The position numbers and the translations under genes were made by a program. 64,000 nucleotides of DNA from Cadophora sp. MPI-SDFR-AT-0126. Lineage: Eukaryota > Ascomycota > Leotiomycetes > Helotiales > Ploettnerulaceae. The notes beneath the pieces are model-generated. The model was not told the origin of the DNA and did not search any database. It worked only from the letters and a program-made list of their open reading frames with translations. This document shows positions 22,456 to 33,329 of the stretch, piece by piece. Numbering within the stretch: the stretch's first letter is position 1; each line of letters opens with the position of its first letter. Where the stretch lies: the NCBI GenBank assembly GCA_020747065.1, contig JAGMVK010000010.1, positions 992,001 to 1,056,000 on the forward strand. The letters are read 5' to 3'.

Positions 22456-24021
22456 GATGGTAGTTGCAGAAGCAACAATATGCAAAATAGATATGAGAGG
22501 GAGGTAGATGAAAAAACAAACTTTTGCAGGGTATCTCAAGAACTAAGTAAGCACCTAAGCAACATCGATCGCGCTTCGTCAAACAAAAAGATATACTATT
22601 ATCAAGGACCAAAAACGAAAACTTTCATAATTGAGGACTCAGCCTTCTTAAACAAGACGTCGTCCCTCAGCACAGCCACAGTGCCTCTTCGCTGAGCCAA
22701 CAAGGCTAGATCCAGGGAAGTGGAAAGATACAGACTACGAGACGAGGCTGATGCTGGATATCCGGAGGTGCTTCCTCTTAGCATTGAAAGGGGCAGAACG
22801 ATTGAAGAGATGCGCTGGATTGGAAACTTTGGAGCTAGCTTCGAATCGATGAAGCGGAGCAGTCGTCCCCAACCTGAAGTTGCCAAGAATGCCGCTAGAT
22901 TCCGGCCCGTTTCGGCTGTGGCTTGCCTGCCCTGCCTTGCCTTGCCTTGCTTACTCGTCCATCCTTGTCGTCTTCGAGGACGAGAAAAGTGCCTTCCTTC
23001 ACATCACGAACAGACACTACACAAATACATTGCTAGGCGTATACTGGATTGAAAATAAGCGTATACAATTTTGAGTTTGACTCCGAGCCACAATAGCCCA
23101 TTGCTTCTGAGTTTGATGGCTCCAGGCAAGAATCAGTACTGGACCGCCCAGATTCCCACTTTCCTTTCACCCACATCTCGCTGCTGATCTTCCGTGCCCC
23201 TCCCCCGCCCTGGATATCAAACTTCTCCGAAGTTCGAAAGTATCATTTTCTTGCTTGTCAGAGGCAAAACAAAACAAGACAAGACAAAACAATCACAAGC
23301 CCCTGAAAAGTTACAGTATCCACTTGGAATGCTACAAGACAGTATCGTTACATCGGAAGAGGCCTGACTGCTGGCATGTGTTGCAAGACTTGATTTCACA
23401 GGAACGTCTTAGCGAAGTGCTAAAAACGCAAGATGTTGAAGAGAAGACTGAAAATTCTTTCCATATCTCAAATCATCATTAGTTGATACGGCCTCGCCGA
23501 GATGAGATGATGATTATAGTCATAACTGTGCAGCCTTTCCCTGGTAGATATTTTTCCGAAAATGAGCGGGAAGAGAGGGCATCATGTGTGATGAGGCCAT
23601 CTCGACCTTATCTCATGTCACCCAGCTAGGTTTCTCACGTACCACGAAAGCACTGCCTTCCCGATACTATGTGCTAGTGCACTCAACTGTCATCGTGGAA
23701 TTCGATAATAAAAGCAAGCCTCGCAAAAGATATGTCTTGCCTCACAAGTCGCTGTATGAAGCATTACGAAGTTTGAAAACTCACTTACTTCCATACACTT
23801 TGAAGTTTTGACTTTGAAAGTCTTATTGTACCCTCCCCTCTTCTCCCCAACCAAGCCAACCTGGCCCGGCCTTTCTGTTCGGGGACCTCGCTTGTTGGGT
23901 GGCCCTGCATCTTGCCCCTCAGGAGCGCACTCATTCGATGTATTTAGCATGGGTCGAATCACCGCCGCATTCTTGCCCCCCCAAACACATCTCGCATAAT
24001 CTCAGCGGCTTCACGTCGTCC
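22456..24021. other. intergenic region, divergent promoter
   Basis: About 1.57 kb lie between the HeLo-pseudokinase start and the Zn2Cys6 start. There are short CCTTG repeats near 22935-22950 and an A/C/G-rich stretch near 23265-23295. An upstream in-frame extension of each flanking gene exists but has no supporting motif. No gene is supported. Confidence 0.45.
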
Positions 24022-26130
24022 ATGTCTTGGTCGGCGAGCAACTCGTCCTATGCCCTAGCCAGAGCCAGAGCCAGAGCCATGGATCCAGAGCCAGCAGCCG
24101 CCAATATCCCACTCCCACTCACTCACTCTCACACTCATCCCGTGCCCGTCGAGACATCCCCAGCTCAGCTCGCGGGCTCGCGGCCAACTTTGTCTCCCAG
24201 CTCGGATGATGCATTCGGGCCTGACAACCAAGGCAATGAGGGGGTCCGTCAATCATCCATTGCTTCGACTTCTAACTCCTCCGGGTCTCTCCCAGATCAG
24301 CCGCAGCCCCAGTCGCAAGCTCAGCAAGCAAAAGACAAGGAGAGGGCAACCGTCCCATCCGCCTGCGTGCAGTGTCGCTCGAAGCATCTCAAGTGCGATG
24401 GGCTTCAACCGTGCTCTCGATGCTCATCCAACAGCTTCGAGTGTGAGTATGTGAGGAGCCGCCGCGGCTTTAAAGGCCCTCGACGCAATGGAATCCAGAA
24501 CAAAGTTTCTTCCGTCTCGGCTGGTCCTGTTGATATGAGCTGCCCCCTTGTGCACCCCAATGGTGTGAGGGGTACTCCCAATGTTCCCAGTGGTTTAGCC
24601 ACGCCCCCCGATCACCGATTAATGACCCTCCCACGTCCCGTAGATCTGCCGCTGTTCGATATTGGACAGGAAATGGTAGCTTTCGACCCGAAGTCCCTAC
24701 CATCTGGATTGGACCTACGAGAACGATGTATAGAGGCTTTCTATTACCACTTTTACCCGGCTCATCCTTTCACTCTTCCCCGGAGCAATCACTTCGCGCT
24801 TAGGAAAGAGAGGCCAATCGACTATCTCGAGGCGGCGATGCGATATGTAGGCTCTTTCTATGTCCCACAAGCCCCAACTGTGGCGCTGGGTCTAGAAGCC
24901 GAGCGTTCTGTCTACCAAGCAGAGTGTCCGAAAGATGGCTTCAGGGTGCAGGCAATGCTTATCCTTGCAATTGGTCTGGATGGATATACCTATCAGGAGA
25001 AAGCTCTTCAAATCCTTCTGGATGCCCAGGACCTGGCCCTTGAATTGGGAATGCATAACCGAGAATTCGCATTCATGAACGGAGGTGGCTCTGAAGTCCT
25101 TCAAGAAAGCTGGCGCCGAACATGGTGGGAATTATACATTACTGATGGAATGATTGCAGGTGTCCATCAGAAGAGTACCTTTCGAATGAAAGACATACTA
25201 GCTGATGTTCTTTTACCTTGTGAAGAAAGAGAGTACATATCTGGCGTGAGTATAATAATCCTTGAGTGATTGTTGGCGGTCAAACTGATATGTGCAGCAC
25301 ATACCACATCCACATTCTATCCAAGATTTTGACGACGAATCATTTGATGGAAGAGACTTTACATACTCGTCATACACTTACCGTATTGCAGCCATACGGA
25401 ATCTCGGGAGAGTCCTCCAGTCTCGCCAAATCTTACCGAGTGATGAGCCGACTATGGACAGGGTAGATGCTCACCTCGTCAACTGGAGACTACACTTGCC
25501 AGATGACAAGAAGACGTTCATCAATGCGGAAGGGCAGCTGGACGAAATGCTGTTCCAAGCTCACATGATAACTGAAGCGTAAGTGGTTTGACATGCATTA
25601 CCAATACCTTACTAACCGATTTCAGAACAACCATCCTCCTCCACAGAGAGGCCTCAGAGCTTGACTCAAGCGTTGCCAGAAATGTCACCTCTTGTGCTCC
25701 TCACAAGGCAGTCATGCCAGGCCCAACCCACAATGTCCACGCCGCAAAGACCATCCAAGCAGCACAAGACATCTCCAAGCTCATCCAACTGCCAGTACCG
25801 CTCGTCAAGCACACACACTTCTTCACTTGCGTTGTCACACTCGCATCCATCGTACATCTCTCCTGCTGGTCTGTCCTCATGCCACTAATGCACGACGACG
25901 ATTTGAAGCAACAGCTCCGTCTCAACACTGGCGCACTGAAAACCCTCTGGCAAGTCTGGCCGGCAGCTGGCAAAGCCTTTGGACAAGTCAAAGGCGTTGC
26001 ACAAGAAATCTACGCTGGCAAGAAACAAGCTGCTGAGGTCGGATACTGGGCGAATCTTACAGAGGACGAAGTCATGCGAAGTATGATCGAGGATCAGAGT
26101 ATCATGGAAGATTTGCAATTGCTCAATTGA
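24022..26130 (+). CDS. Zn(II)2Cys6 fungal transcription factor
   Basis: Exons 24022-25245, 25298-25578 and 25626-26130 join in phase to 669 residues. A binuclear zinc cluster lies at about residues 115-141 with spacing C-x2-C-x6-C-x5-C-x2-C-x6-C (CVQC, KC, PC, RC, EC). The basic linker SRRGFKGPRRNG follows. The region from about 230 (ERCIEAFYYHFYPAHPF) to about 600 looks like the fungal-specific regulatory middle domain, including SWRRTWWELYITDG. The N-terminus is low complexity, with a hexanucleotide-encoded ARARARA run just before a second in-frame methionine (MDPEPAAAN) that could be the true start. Nuclear DNA-binding regulator; the regulated pathway cannot be inferred from the neighbours. 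Confidence 0.9.
24056..24080 (+). repeat. AGAGCC hexanucleotide repeat in coding sequence
   Basis: About four tandem GCCAGA/AGAGCC units encode alternating Ala-Arg residues at the N-terminus of the Zn2Cys6 protein. It is a likely length-variable site. Confidence 0.8.
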
Positions 26131-26567
26131 GGAGCTCTATTTGGAGGGAGTTTTTCTTTTCGTCTATTTCAGGCTTTGGGTCGGTTGTTAAGTAGTTTTC
26201 ATCAGATCCTGGATCTTTAACCTTCGCTAGGTTGTTTTATGGGTAACACGGACCCTTTCCAAAATAGTCTGCAATAATGAAATTTGTAGAAATACAACCA
26301 AGCACTTCCGTGATTTTGGCTGATACGCAATGTTGCTGGAAAGAGAGAGGGAGGGGTGTTACGTAAGCGAGGGGTAGAAATCACCGCCTGCTTTGGTGAA
26401 CGCGAGCCGCAACGCGTTTGGGAGGTTCAAGTCAACACAATATCGAGCCAGCACACTACGATTACAGCGACGAGATATCGCGCTCACGCATTTGTCTGCT
26501 ACTCTGATATTTGCAACAAATCGCCACTACCCAATCCACAATCCGCGATCCCAAATAATAACACACA
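26131..26567. other. intergenic region upstream of dad3
   Basis: These 437 bases lie between tandem genes. No gene seen; presumed 3' end of the Zn2Cys6 gene and the dad3 promoter. Confidence 0.5.
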
Positions 26568-26970
26568 ATGGATTCCGAATCCACAACCACTCTCCCCGCA
26601 ACAACGGAAGACCTCACACCCCTCGAACAAGACGTGCTGGACGAATACGAGCGATTAGCTGAGAACATGAAAAAGGTAAGTTTCCCTCTCGACCCCCTTC
26701 CCTCCTCGCTCCATCAATTTCCAAATGCACAACCTTTACCCCAGCTTCTTCTCCATAGCATACAGACATAGACTAACAATGATATTCCGGCTTCAGTTAG
26801 CAAGTCTCCTCGATTCAATGGCCGGCAGACCGACAGCAGAGATACTAGATGGATTGAGGCAGCTGGAGAGGAAGACGAGTTTGGTATTCACGCTGTTGAA
26901 GGCTAGTGTCTACAGTATCGTGTTGCAGCAGGAGATATATTCTGGGGATCAGGGCGGGCAGGAGGATTGA
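26568..26970 (+). CDS. DAD3: DASH/Dam1 complex subunit Dad3
   Basis: Exons 26568-26675 and 26797-26970 give 93 residues, the usual size of Dad3. The block LTPLEQDVLDEYERLAENMKK is followed after the intron by LASLLDSMAG. Next comes the diagnostic EILDGLRQLERKTSLVFTLL and KASVYSIVLQQEI. Dad3 is one of the ten small subunits of the DASH ring, which couples kinetochores to spindle microtubules. The gene was too short and too split to be seen as one reading frame; the intron has a GTAAGT donor. It converges on the uS5m gene, about 280 bases away. Confidence 0.95.
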
Positions 26971-27249
26971 GATGGAAGGAAGCGAATTCTACGATTTCGC
27001 GCAAAGGAAAGATGACGGAGATGAGATTATGAGATAAATGGAACGGTGTCGGGGCGTTTAGGTCATTTTGGTTTGAGGGCATAGATGCAGAGATACCCAA
27101 GAGAAAAGAGCAGGAGAGGAAGAAGGCTGGATTACATGCAACCGGAACAATAATACCTATGCCATGTCATGCTATACATATTTTTCGCTATGCGCCATCT
27201 ATGCTCCCATAATCCTACACTGAAGTGTCTAAATTGTACATTTACAACA

Positions 27250-28628
27250 TTATACACGTCCACCATAATACACCTTCCGTACATCGACCAGCTTCTTTCC
27301 TCGTCCTCGCGCCACCTCGTCTGGTATCCGTTGTTTGAGTAGGGCTTGGTAGGCGGCCTTCACGGTGTTCATCTTGTTGCGGGAACGGGGAACTTTGGCA
27401 GCGAGGTCATGGATGCCCGCTGCTCGTGCCATTTCGAAGATCAGATGCTGGCAGCGGAGACCGAATCCTAGAGTTTATTAGTTTGAAGATTGAGCCAATT
27501 GGGAATTTACATACCTGGTGGCCTTGCCATGAGCGTAACCTCTGCAGCAGATACCTTTCCATCCACCTCTCCAAATATGGTCCGCTCTTCGTATCGAGGA
27601 ATTGGCTGCATGCTGCGAATAGCAGCAATCCTGGCATTCTGCTGAGTCTCCTCCGTCTCTTGCCCCTTCGCCTCGCCAATGCCCAATCTACCTTGCCCAT
27701 TCCCTGCAATTGCCAAACAGTAGATACTTGCGATCTTGCCCAAACGAGTCTGGTTGACGACACGATGCCTAACTAGAATCTTGATCTTGTAACTTAAGAT
27801 TTCATCCAGGGTCAAGCCGCTCTGCTTGATCAAGCGATTGTACAGTCCATCGGGATCTCGAGGGTCTGCTTCGTTCTCCAATTCCGCCTCGGACTTCATT
27901 GAACTGGGCTTATTGTTGTCCTCGTCCATGAATTTCTTTGGCAGACCTGGAGCTGTGTAGTCGATTTCCTGCTCCCGTGGTATCGGTCGTCCATCGGCAC
28001 CTGTGAATGAAGACAGTCGGTCCTCAATCTTCATGATATCCAGGCGGGAGAGTCTTTCCCGAGCTGGAATTTGGTCTTCGTCCTTTGCGCCGACTTCCTT
28101 CATCAGGGCTGCATGCGGATTCTCCTCCATCTTCGGTGGATTGCGAGCCCATTCAATATCTCTTTCCCTCTTGTACTGTTCCTCCACCTCATTCCAGTTC
28201 TTCTTCATCTCTTCGTATGTCATGGGCCTCGCATTTGGGTCAACAGGGCCCTTCCATTTCGCCTTTCTATCCAGTACAGGTACTGTCTGGCTGAGATCAT
28301 CCAGATATGGGAGGGCGCCCAAGTCCGTTCGAATAATACCACGCTTGTCCAAATCCTCTGCGCTGATTGCCTTTTCCCCGGCTTCAATTGCTTGAATCTG
28401 CTCAGGCGTGTACTTCTTCGCTAAAAGCACCTTCTCCTCCTGCGTATACTGCTTGAAAACATCCGCTGCTCTCCTGCGGCCGGCATCTGAACCCTTCAGC
28501 AGTCTCTTCGGTCTTTGACGCTCGCTGAGGTTAGGGGAGGCGTGGAAATTTCGACATCGTATGCGTGGCCGGAATGTCAGCGTCGTAGGGACGGAAAAAA
28601 GACATCTGGCTGGCCGTGAGACGCTCAT
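27250..28628 (-). CDS. MRPS5: mitochondrial small-subunit ribosomal protein uS5m
   Basis: Exons 28628-27515 and 27467-27250 give 443 residues. The N-terminus ([22 protein letters not shown], then [12 protein letters not shown]) is basic and Ser/Thr-rich, as expected for a mitochondrial presequence. A long fungal-type extension follows ([29 protein letters not shown]). The S5 double-stranded-RNA-like domain starts at about residue 280 ([20 protein letters not shown], then [15 protein letters not shown]). The C-terminal S5 domain runs across the intron ([36 protein letters not shown]). It is a structural protein of the mitoribosome. A CACGTGAC E-box lies about 120 bases upstream. Confidence 0.95.
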
Positions 28629-31004
28629 CACTGTCGAAATCTGCAAAGGTCCTTCGAGCGCCTTTCAATGGCCCAGTATTGCGAAATGTACTGATCGGTT
28701 ATCCATAATTTTGAAGCTCTCTCTAGTCTCATTTTGAGATCCCAGTAAACACGTGACTCCCTGCATATTTAAACGATGCAAAAGGCAGCATCGTCTTGCT
28801 CGAGTCAATTCTACACAAGATCCTTCAATTTCTATCTTCATGCAGGTATCTGTAGCCGGAGGTCATGCTCGCTTTATGTTGTCTTTTATGTCTTCTCTTG
28901 CTTTGCTTTTCTTGACTTGGGTGAAACCCGTCGTGACGGTGCTTCTGCAATCTGGTGCAGTCTGAAAAGACACATCTCGGAGAAAAGTTAGATAGTCGGA
29001 TCTCTTAACACTTAATCATGTCTCAACTGGATGTTGACCTCTCTCTAGAGCCGTGGCTGGGCCGTTCTTCTCCTAGTTTGTCGACGCCACTATGATGACA
29101 TCAAGAGAAGCTTAATGGGATAGCGGTAGTTGAAAGTCAGTAGTCTTGAGCTCCATTATTACTCTGAACACATCCTGCTGCTTTGCTACTAGTAGTGAGA
29201 GTGTCAAAATAGTAGCAGAGCTCCTCGTCATTCTATGTTGTGTGGTTTAATTTCAGCTTTGGATGCCTGTCAGTCATAACTCATATCAAAAGATTCGCAG
29301 CTTTACACATCCAGTGAACACTTCTTATATTTGCCGAAATCATGGGGTCTATGCTACCAAGACTCGGATTAGGCTTGACTGTTACCTCAATGGCTCAGGC
29401 AACTTGTGTGCCGAGAATCTTTTGGTTGTGGTCTATCATGGCTTGGTCTACCATGATTCATGGAACCACAGTGACCGAATATGTTGCCCAGTGCTAGTGA
29501 TGGCAGCAATTCAGTTGACAGTATTAATTTTCTTCCTCTTCATCGTAATGGTGTTCTCAAAACTCGTCTAAGACACTGCTTTCGACCTTGAGGCAACTGT
29601 CGTCCTTCATCCTTAGGTCAGTATTATCTGCCACAAGCGGTGCTCATTAACCACCAAGCTGGCCCCTTTCAACTCATTACTTCTTACTGGGATTCTGCCC
29701 TAGCCAACTCGGCCACCACAATGTGAGCAGAGAGCGTGATACATCATCCAGTTAACGAAACGAGGGATACTCTGGGCCGTCAGAATTTGGGGTGCTTGGC
29801 CAACACTCATATGCCCTCACACAGGTGCACTTACTGACGGCTCAATACTCGTAAGAGTAAAGCAATTCGGAATTGTTGCCACCATGAGGGAATATTCGAA
29901 GGGTTAGTTAGCTGGGACTTTAGCTAGACTTCGAACTTCGAAACCCGAATGTTGAGTTGATGCAACTGGCAAAGATGGTGTGCATTAAGATATGGAAGAG
30001 ATGGCTGGAATCATCCTTCTGGTACGCGTACTAGATTTAGATCTGGTACCTGCCAAGCTTGACCCTTGGCGAGGATCGTTGCAATATCAAGACTCACTTG
30101 TGCCGGATTTCCATTCCTCCAGGGTCTATTAGGAATTGTGGCATCAACCGAAGAACGCGTGACCCGTGAACCTTGAATCCTAATTCAGGGTCCATTGCGA
30201 ATGACTATGAGCATCGATACCAAGACTAAATCGGGATGTCCGAGACGGATGTCGATCCACTGAAGTCGGTTCGGAACGGCATCGATATCCGGGACCAAGA
30301 CATTCGCCTCGAATTGGACTTCAACCTCAAGTTGAGATTCAACAAGCCTTTCTCTGTTTTGATTAAAGTCAGTTGACCGCAATAGATTTATCGAAACGAT
30401 ACAATGAGGCTCTTCGCTTCCGATTGGGAATACACGCCATTTAAAAGCCTTTCGGAGGAATGCAGAATTGCTAAATATGGTGACCGAGTAGAAAGTTGAG
30501 AGCCCAATATCTTGGGTTGACGTATGACAATGCCGCGATCCGTCCAAACGAGAGTTCGTGCATACTTCCAGGATAAGGTGTATGCTCATTGGACAACGTG
30601 GTCGTGATACAGTCCACAATCACGGCAAATCGGATCAGCTGCGCAACACTTCTCCAGTCTTGTCAGCCCTACACTGGACTTGCCATAGCCGTCGACAGCC
30701 ATCAGGCATCCAGAAACATCCCCACCAATCCACCTTCACAGCACCATAAAACATCACACTCATCTCGAGACTATCTTCCTTTTCTATCAGAAGTCACACC
30801 ATCTCTCTTTACATACAGAGAAATTCTAGTTAGTTTTAAAACGCATTGCTCGTCGAATTCCTGTCTAACAGATATACAGTCATACGTAGAATCACGACAC
30901 ACCCCACCGCTCCAAATTTTCGAAGCTCGGCAGCAATCGACCAAAACAAAACAACACACGATAAGGTTAAATTACCAAGAAAAATTCAAGATCCCGCTAG
31001 GACA
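28629..31004. other. gene-poor stretch
   Basis: About 2.4 kb without a supportable gene. Two open frames, at 29263-29571 (+) and 30185-30589 (-), have no recognisable motif and are treated as unproven. The uS5m promoter, with its CACGTGAC box at 28750, occupies the left edge. Confidence 0.4.
28750..28757. promoter_or_regulatory. CACGTGAC E-box upstream of uS5m
   Basis: The octamer reads GTCACGTG on the minus strand, matching the RTCACRTG consensus of the bHLH factor Cbf1. It is about 122 bases before the uS5m start codon. Binding is inferred only from the match. Confidence 0.35.
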
Positions 31005-31433
31005 ATGCAGCGAGAATCTCCGCAAGCCATTTCGACTTCCAGAACAATGGAAGGAGACGGTTCTACCCAATCATCCGCAGCCAGGCATCCAGCACTGCCA
31101 CAATACCAATCCCCACACCGAACGTTCAGCGAACCAGCAACCTCTCCCACGTTTTCCGACTTCACTCCAACCACTACCAGAGCCTCACAGACGACTGTAG
31201 ATACACAGAGTTCTGCCGGGTCTAGCGAGAAGACTTTACAGTTCGACGCTGATAGTCATACGTCGGAGAGAAGGCGATCGAGAGAGAAGCAGCCACCAAG
31301 GAGACACTCACATGATCCTTCGAAAGTCAATGGCTACACGACCTGTGGAAGACATGGCGATGACTGGCTGTTTGGCGGGTTCTCGGTCTCGGGAGCTGTG
31401 AAGAAGATCTGGGAGAAGGACAACAAGGATTGA
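31005..31433 (+). CDS. small conserved-looking protein, function unknown
   Basis: A single-exon frame encodes 142 residues. The first 90 residues are disordered and rich in Ser, Thr, Pro and Gln (FSEPATSPTFSDFTPTTT). A basic patch follows (ERRRSREKQPPRRHSHD). The C-terminus looks folded and conserved: TTCGRHGDDWLFGGFSVSG followed by AVKKIWEKDNKD. I do not know a named function. The C-terminal block resembles a motif I associate with small uncharacterised Pezizomycotina proteins, but this is from memory. The start at 31005 is the first ATG of the useful frame. Confidence 0.65.
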   Translation: MQRESPQAISTSRTMEGDGSTQSSAARHPALPQYQSPHRTFSEPATSPTFSDFTPTTTRASQTTVDTQSSAGSSEKTLQFDADSHTSERRRSREKQPPRRHSHDPSKVNGYTTCGRHGDDWLFGGFSVSGAVKKIWEKDNKD

Positions 31434-32457
31434 AAGACAGGTCAATGACGGATTGAATGAGGGGAATTTATAGGGAGACCTTTCACATTTCTTGTCAACT
31501 CGCTATTTTGATACCCAGTGCTTGAGCGGAGGGGACAGAGAAAATGAAGTAAGGTCGCTACTTTGAGAACAAGGAGGATGAATGCATCGATTATTTAGGG
31601 CGGGAATCATTGGAAAGGAGTCCGGAACGGGAATATGAAGAGAACGAAGAGCTGTTTATGTAATGGTATTAACGCTTTATCAGATTGACAAGTTGACCAA
31701 AGCTATTAATCAAGATACTTGAAAATGCTGTTCTTTGAGTCCGATCCTCCTCGTGAACTTAAAGTCCGATTACAATTCGCTGTCAGTGAACGGAGAGACA
31801 GAATATATTTTACCCTTGTTGAGTATTAACGCGAATAAAAGTTCGTCGGTGATTGGATTTTGAAGTCGCCCCTTTTTTGCTCGCTAGCCAACTCTTCAAC
31901 TTCCTAATGAGGCAGGCATCGCTTTCCAACACCAGACTGTCCTTGCTCTCAACAAGCAAGGAAAATTGCAGTGTCGGGTCAAACACTAGAGACGTGGGCA
32001 TGTAATTCCAAATGACAATTTTCGAGAAACAATTGAAAGAAGAAAAGATATTTGGTATCACCATGAAAAGTTCAGCCTACCGTGCTTGTCAACAAACAAG
32101 GTGGGACATGCATGTCTTCTTGTCAAGCATCTACGCCATGTAGCACACACCCAATGTCCTAACGGAATAGATGAGCTGTCTGTAATACCACACAATCATC
32201 GCATCTGTGCCACCTTCCGACTCTGATTGCCTGCTGTCACATGCGTGACGAGGCCAAGGCTTTTAGCTGGCAATTTGAAGAGCATTCCAAGGGGATTTAA
32301 GACAACCCATGGAATGGAGGAGGTGCGGTCCTTTCTAAGAGTCTGATCTATATTAAACTTAACGCTGCTCTTTCAATTTTTTTTTGGATATCAATTGATT
32401 CTTCCTTCAGGTTCGCTAACCATCGCCTGGCGGACTCCAGCTGCTAAGACGTCGAAC
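31434..32457. other. intergenic region
   Basis: About 1 kb with no supportable gene, repeat or RNA. It presumably holds the promoter of the small secreted-protein gene. Confidence 0.5.
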
Positions 32458-32958
32458 ATGAAATTTGCACTCTCAATAGCCACAGCGTCTGTTCTCTTGG
32501 GGCAATGCAATGCCACTTTAGACCTCCTTGCAACGATTGCCGAGCTTCAAGCATACTGTCAGACAGTCGGACCAAACACTGTATGAAGTCCTGTTGGTTG
32601 GACGCAGTCTCAGATCATTTACTGATGCCACGAAAGTATGTAGCAGTACGCTATGAAGATGTTGCCTCACCAGTAACGTACGATTTCAACGAATGCTATC
32701 CATATGAGCTGGCAGGCGGCGAACTAGCCCAAGTTGCGGTTTTCTGCAAGTCAGCCACGTGCTACAACAATCCGTTAGTGAAGTCACCTCCATGACCTAG
32801 CTCTGAGTACTAATTGCAGCAGAAATCCCGATTGCACTGGCGGAGCTGTACCACCAGTTCCAGTGCCAATATTGGCTGGAATTATCTTGCCAAATGTTGC
32901 AGACTTCGTTCAGCTGCTTGGCCAAGGCGCGACCTGTCAGCGAAACGGCTTGCCTTGA
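32458..32958 (+). CDS. small secreted cysteine-containing protein (3 exons)
   Basis: Exons 32458-32580, 32637-32773 and 32820-32958 join in phase to 132 residues. A classical signal peptide is visible (MKFALSIATASVLLGQCNA, cleavage near residue 19). The mature part has about six cysteines (AYCQTV, NECYPY, VFCKSATCYN, PDCTGG, ATCQRN), compatible with three disulfides. The C-terminal third is hydrophobic and neutral (VPPVPVPILAGIILPNVADFVQLLG). No named domain was recognised. Size, signal peptide and cysteines fit a small secreted protein or effector-like candidate, which is inference. The introns have GTATGA and GTTAGT donors, weaker than those of neighbouring genes, so the model is less certain. 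Confidence 0.65.
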
Positions 32959-33329
32959 GAGCCCGGTTTAATCTTGGTCCCTTGCCTCATCCAGATGTTA
33001 GGGTTCGTGTGAAAGGCGAATTATAAGGATCTCTGCTGTTTGTATCGAGATTATATAGTGATTTGCAATTTGCTAGATTTGATGATTGTGTCCCACAAAG
33101 GTGAAGATAGGTTCCCGCTGTTACACTTGCTCAACAACACTTCGGCTGAAATAGCCCAGCAAGTCTCTCATGTTGCAGAACCTCTCTTTCTCTTTCTCTG
33201 GTGGTACCTCGCTTGCACTAGACTGGCAGCAATCTTGGTTTCCAGGTGGTATACTCTCTACAGATAGCCGCACCCCCTCGTGGCCACTGCTCGTGGGACA
33301 TTTTAGTCAAGATGCAGACCATGGGCCTT

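Noticed and set aside
22456..22539. 28-residue hydrophobic N-terminal extension of the HeLo-pseudokinase frame (could look like a signal peptide)
   Set aside because: The HeLo family starts at MDPIS, and the first ATG context and intron position fit 22455; a signal peptide would be out of place.
29263..29571. 102-codon frame ending in a hydrophobic segment
   Set aside because: Single short frame without motif; the hydrophobic end can arise by chance from T-rich sequence.
30185..30589. 135-codon minus-strand frame with protein-like composition
   Set aside because: No motif, no splice-consistent neighbours and no recognisable family; kept only as part of the gene-poor stretch.
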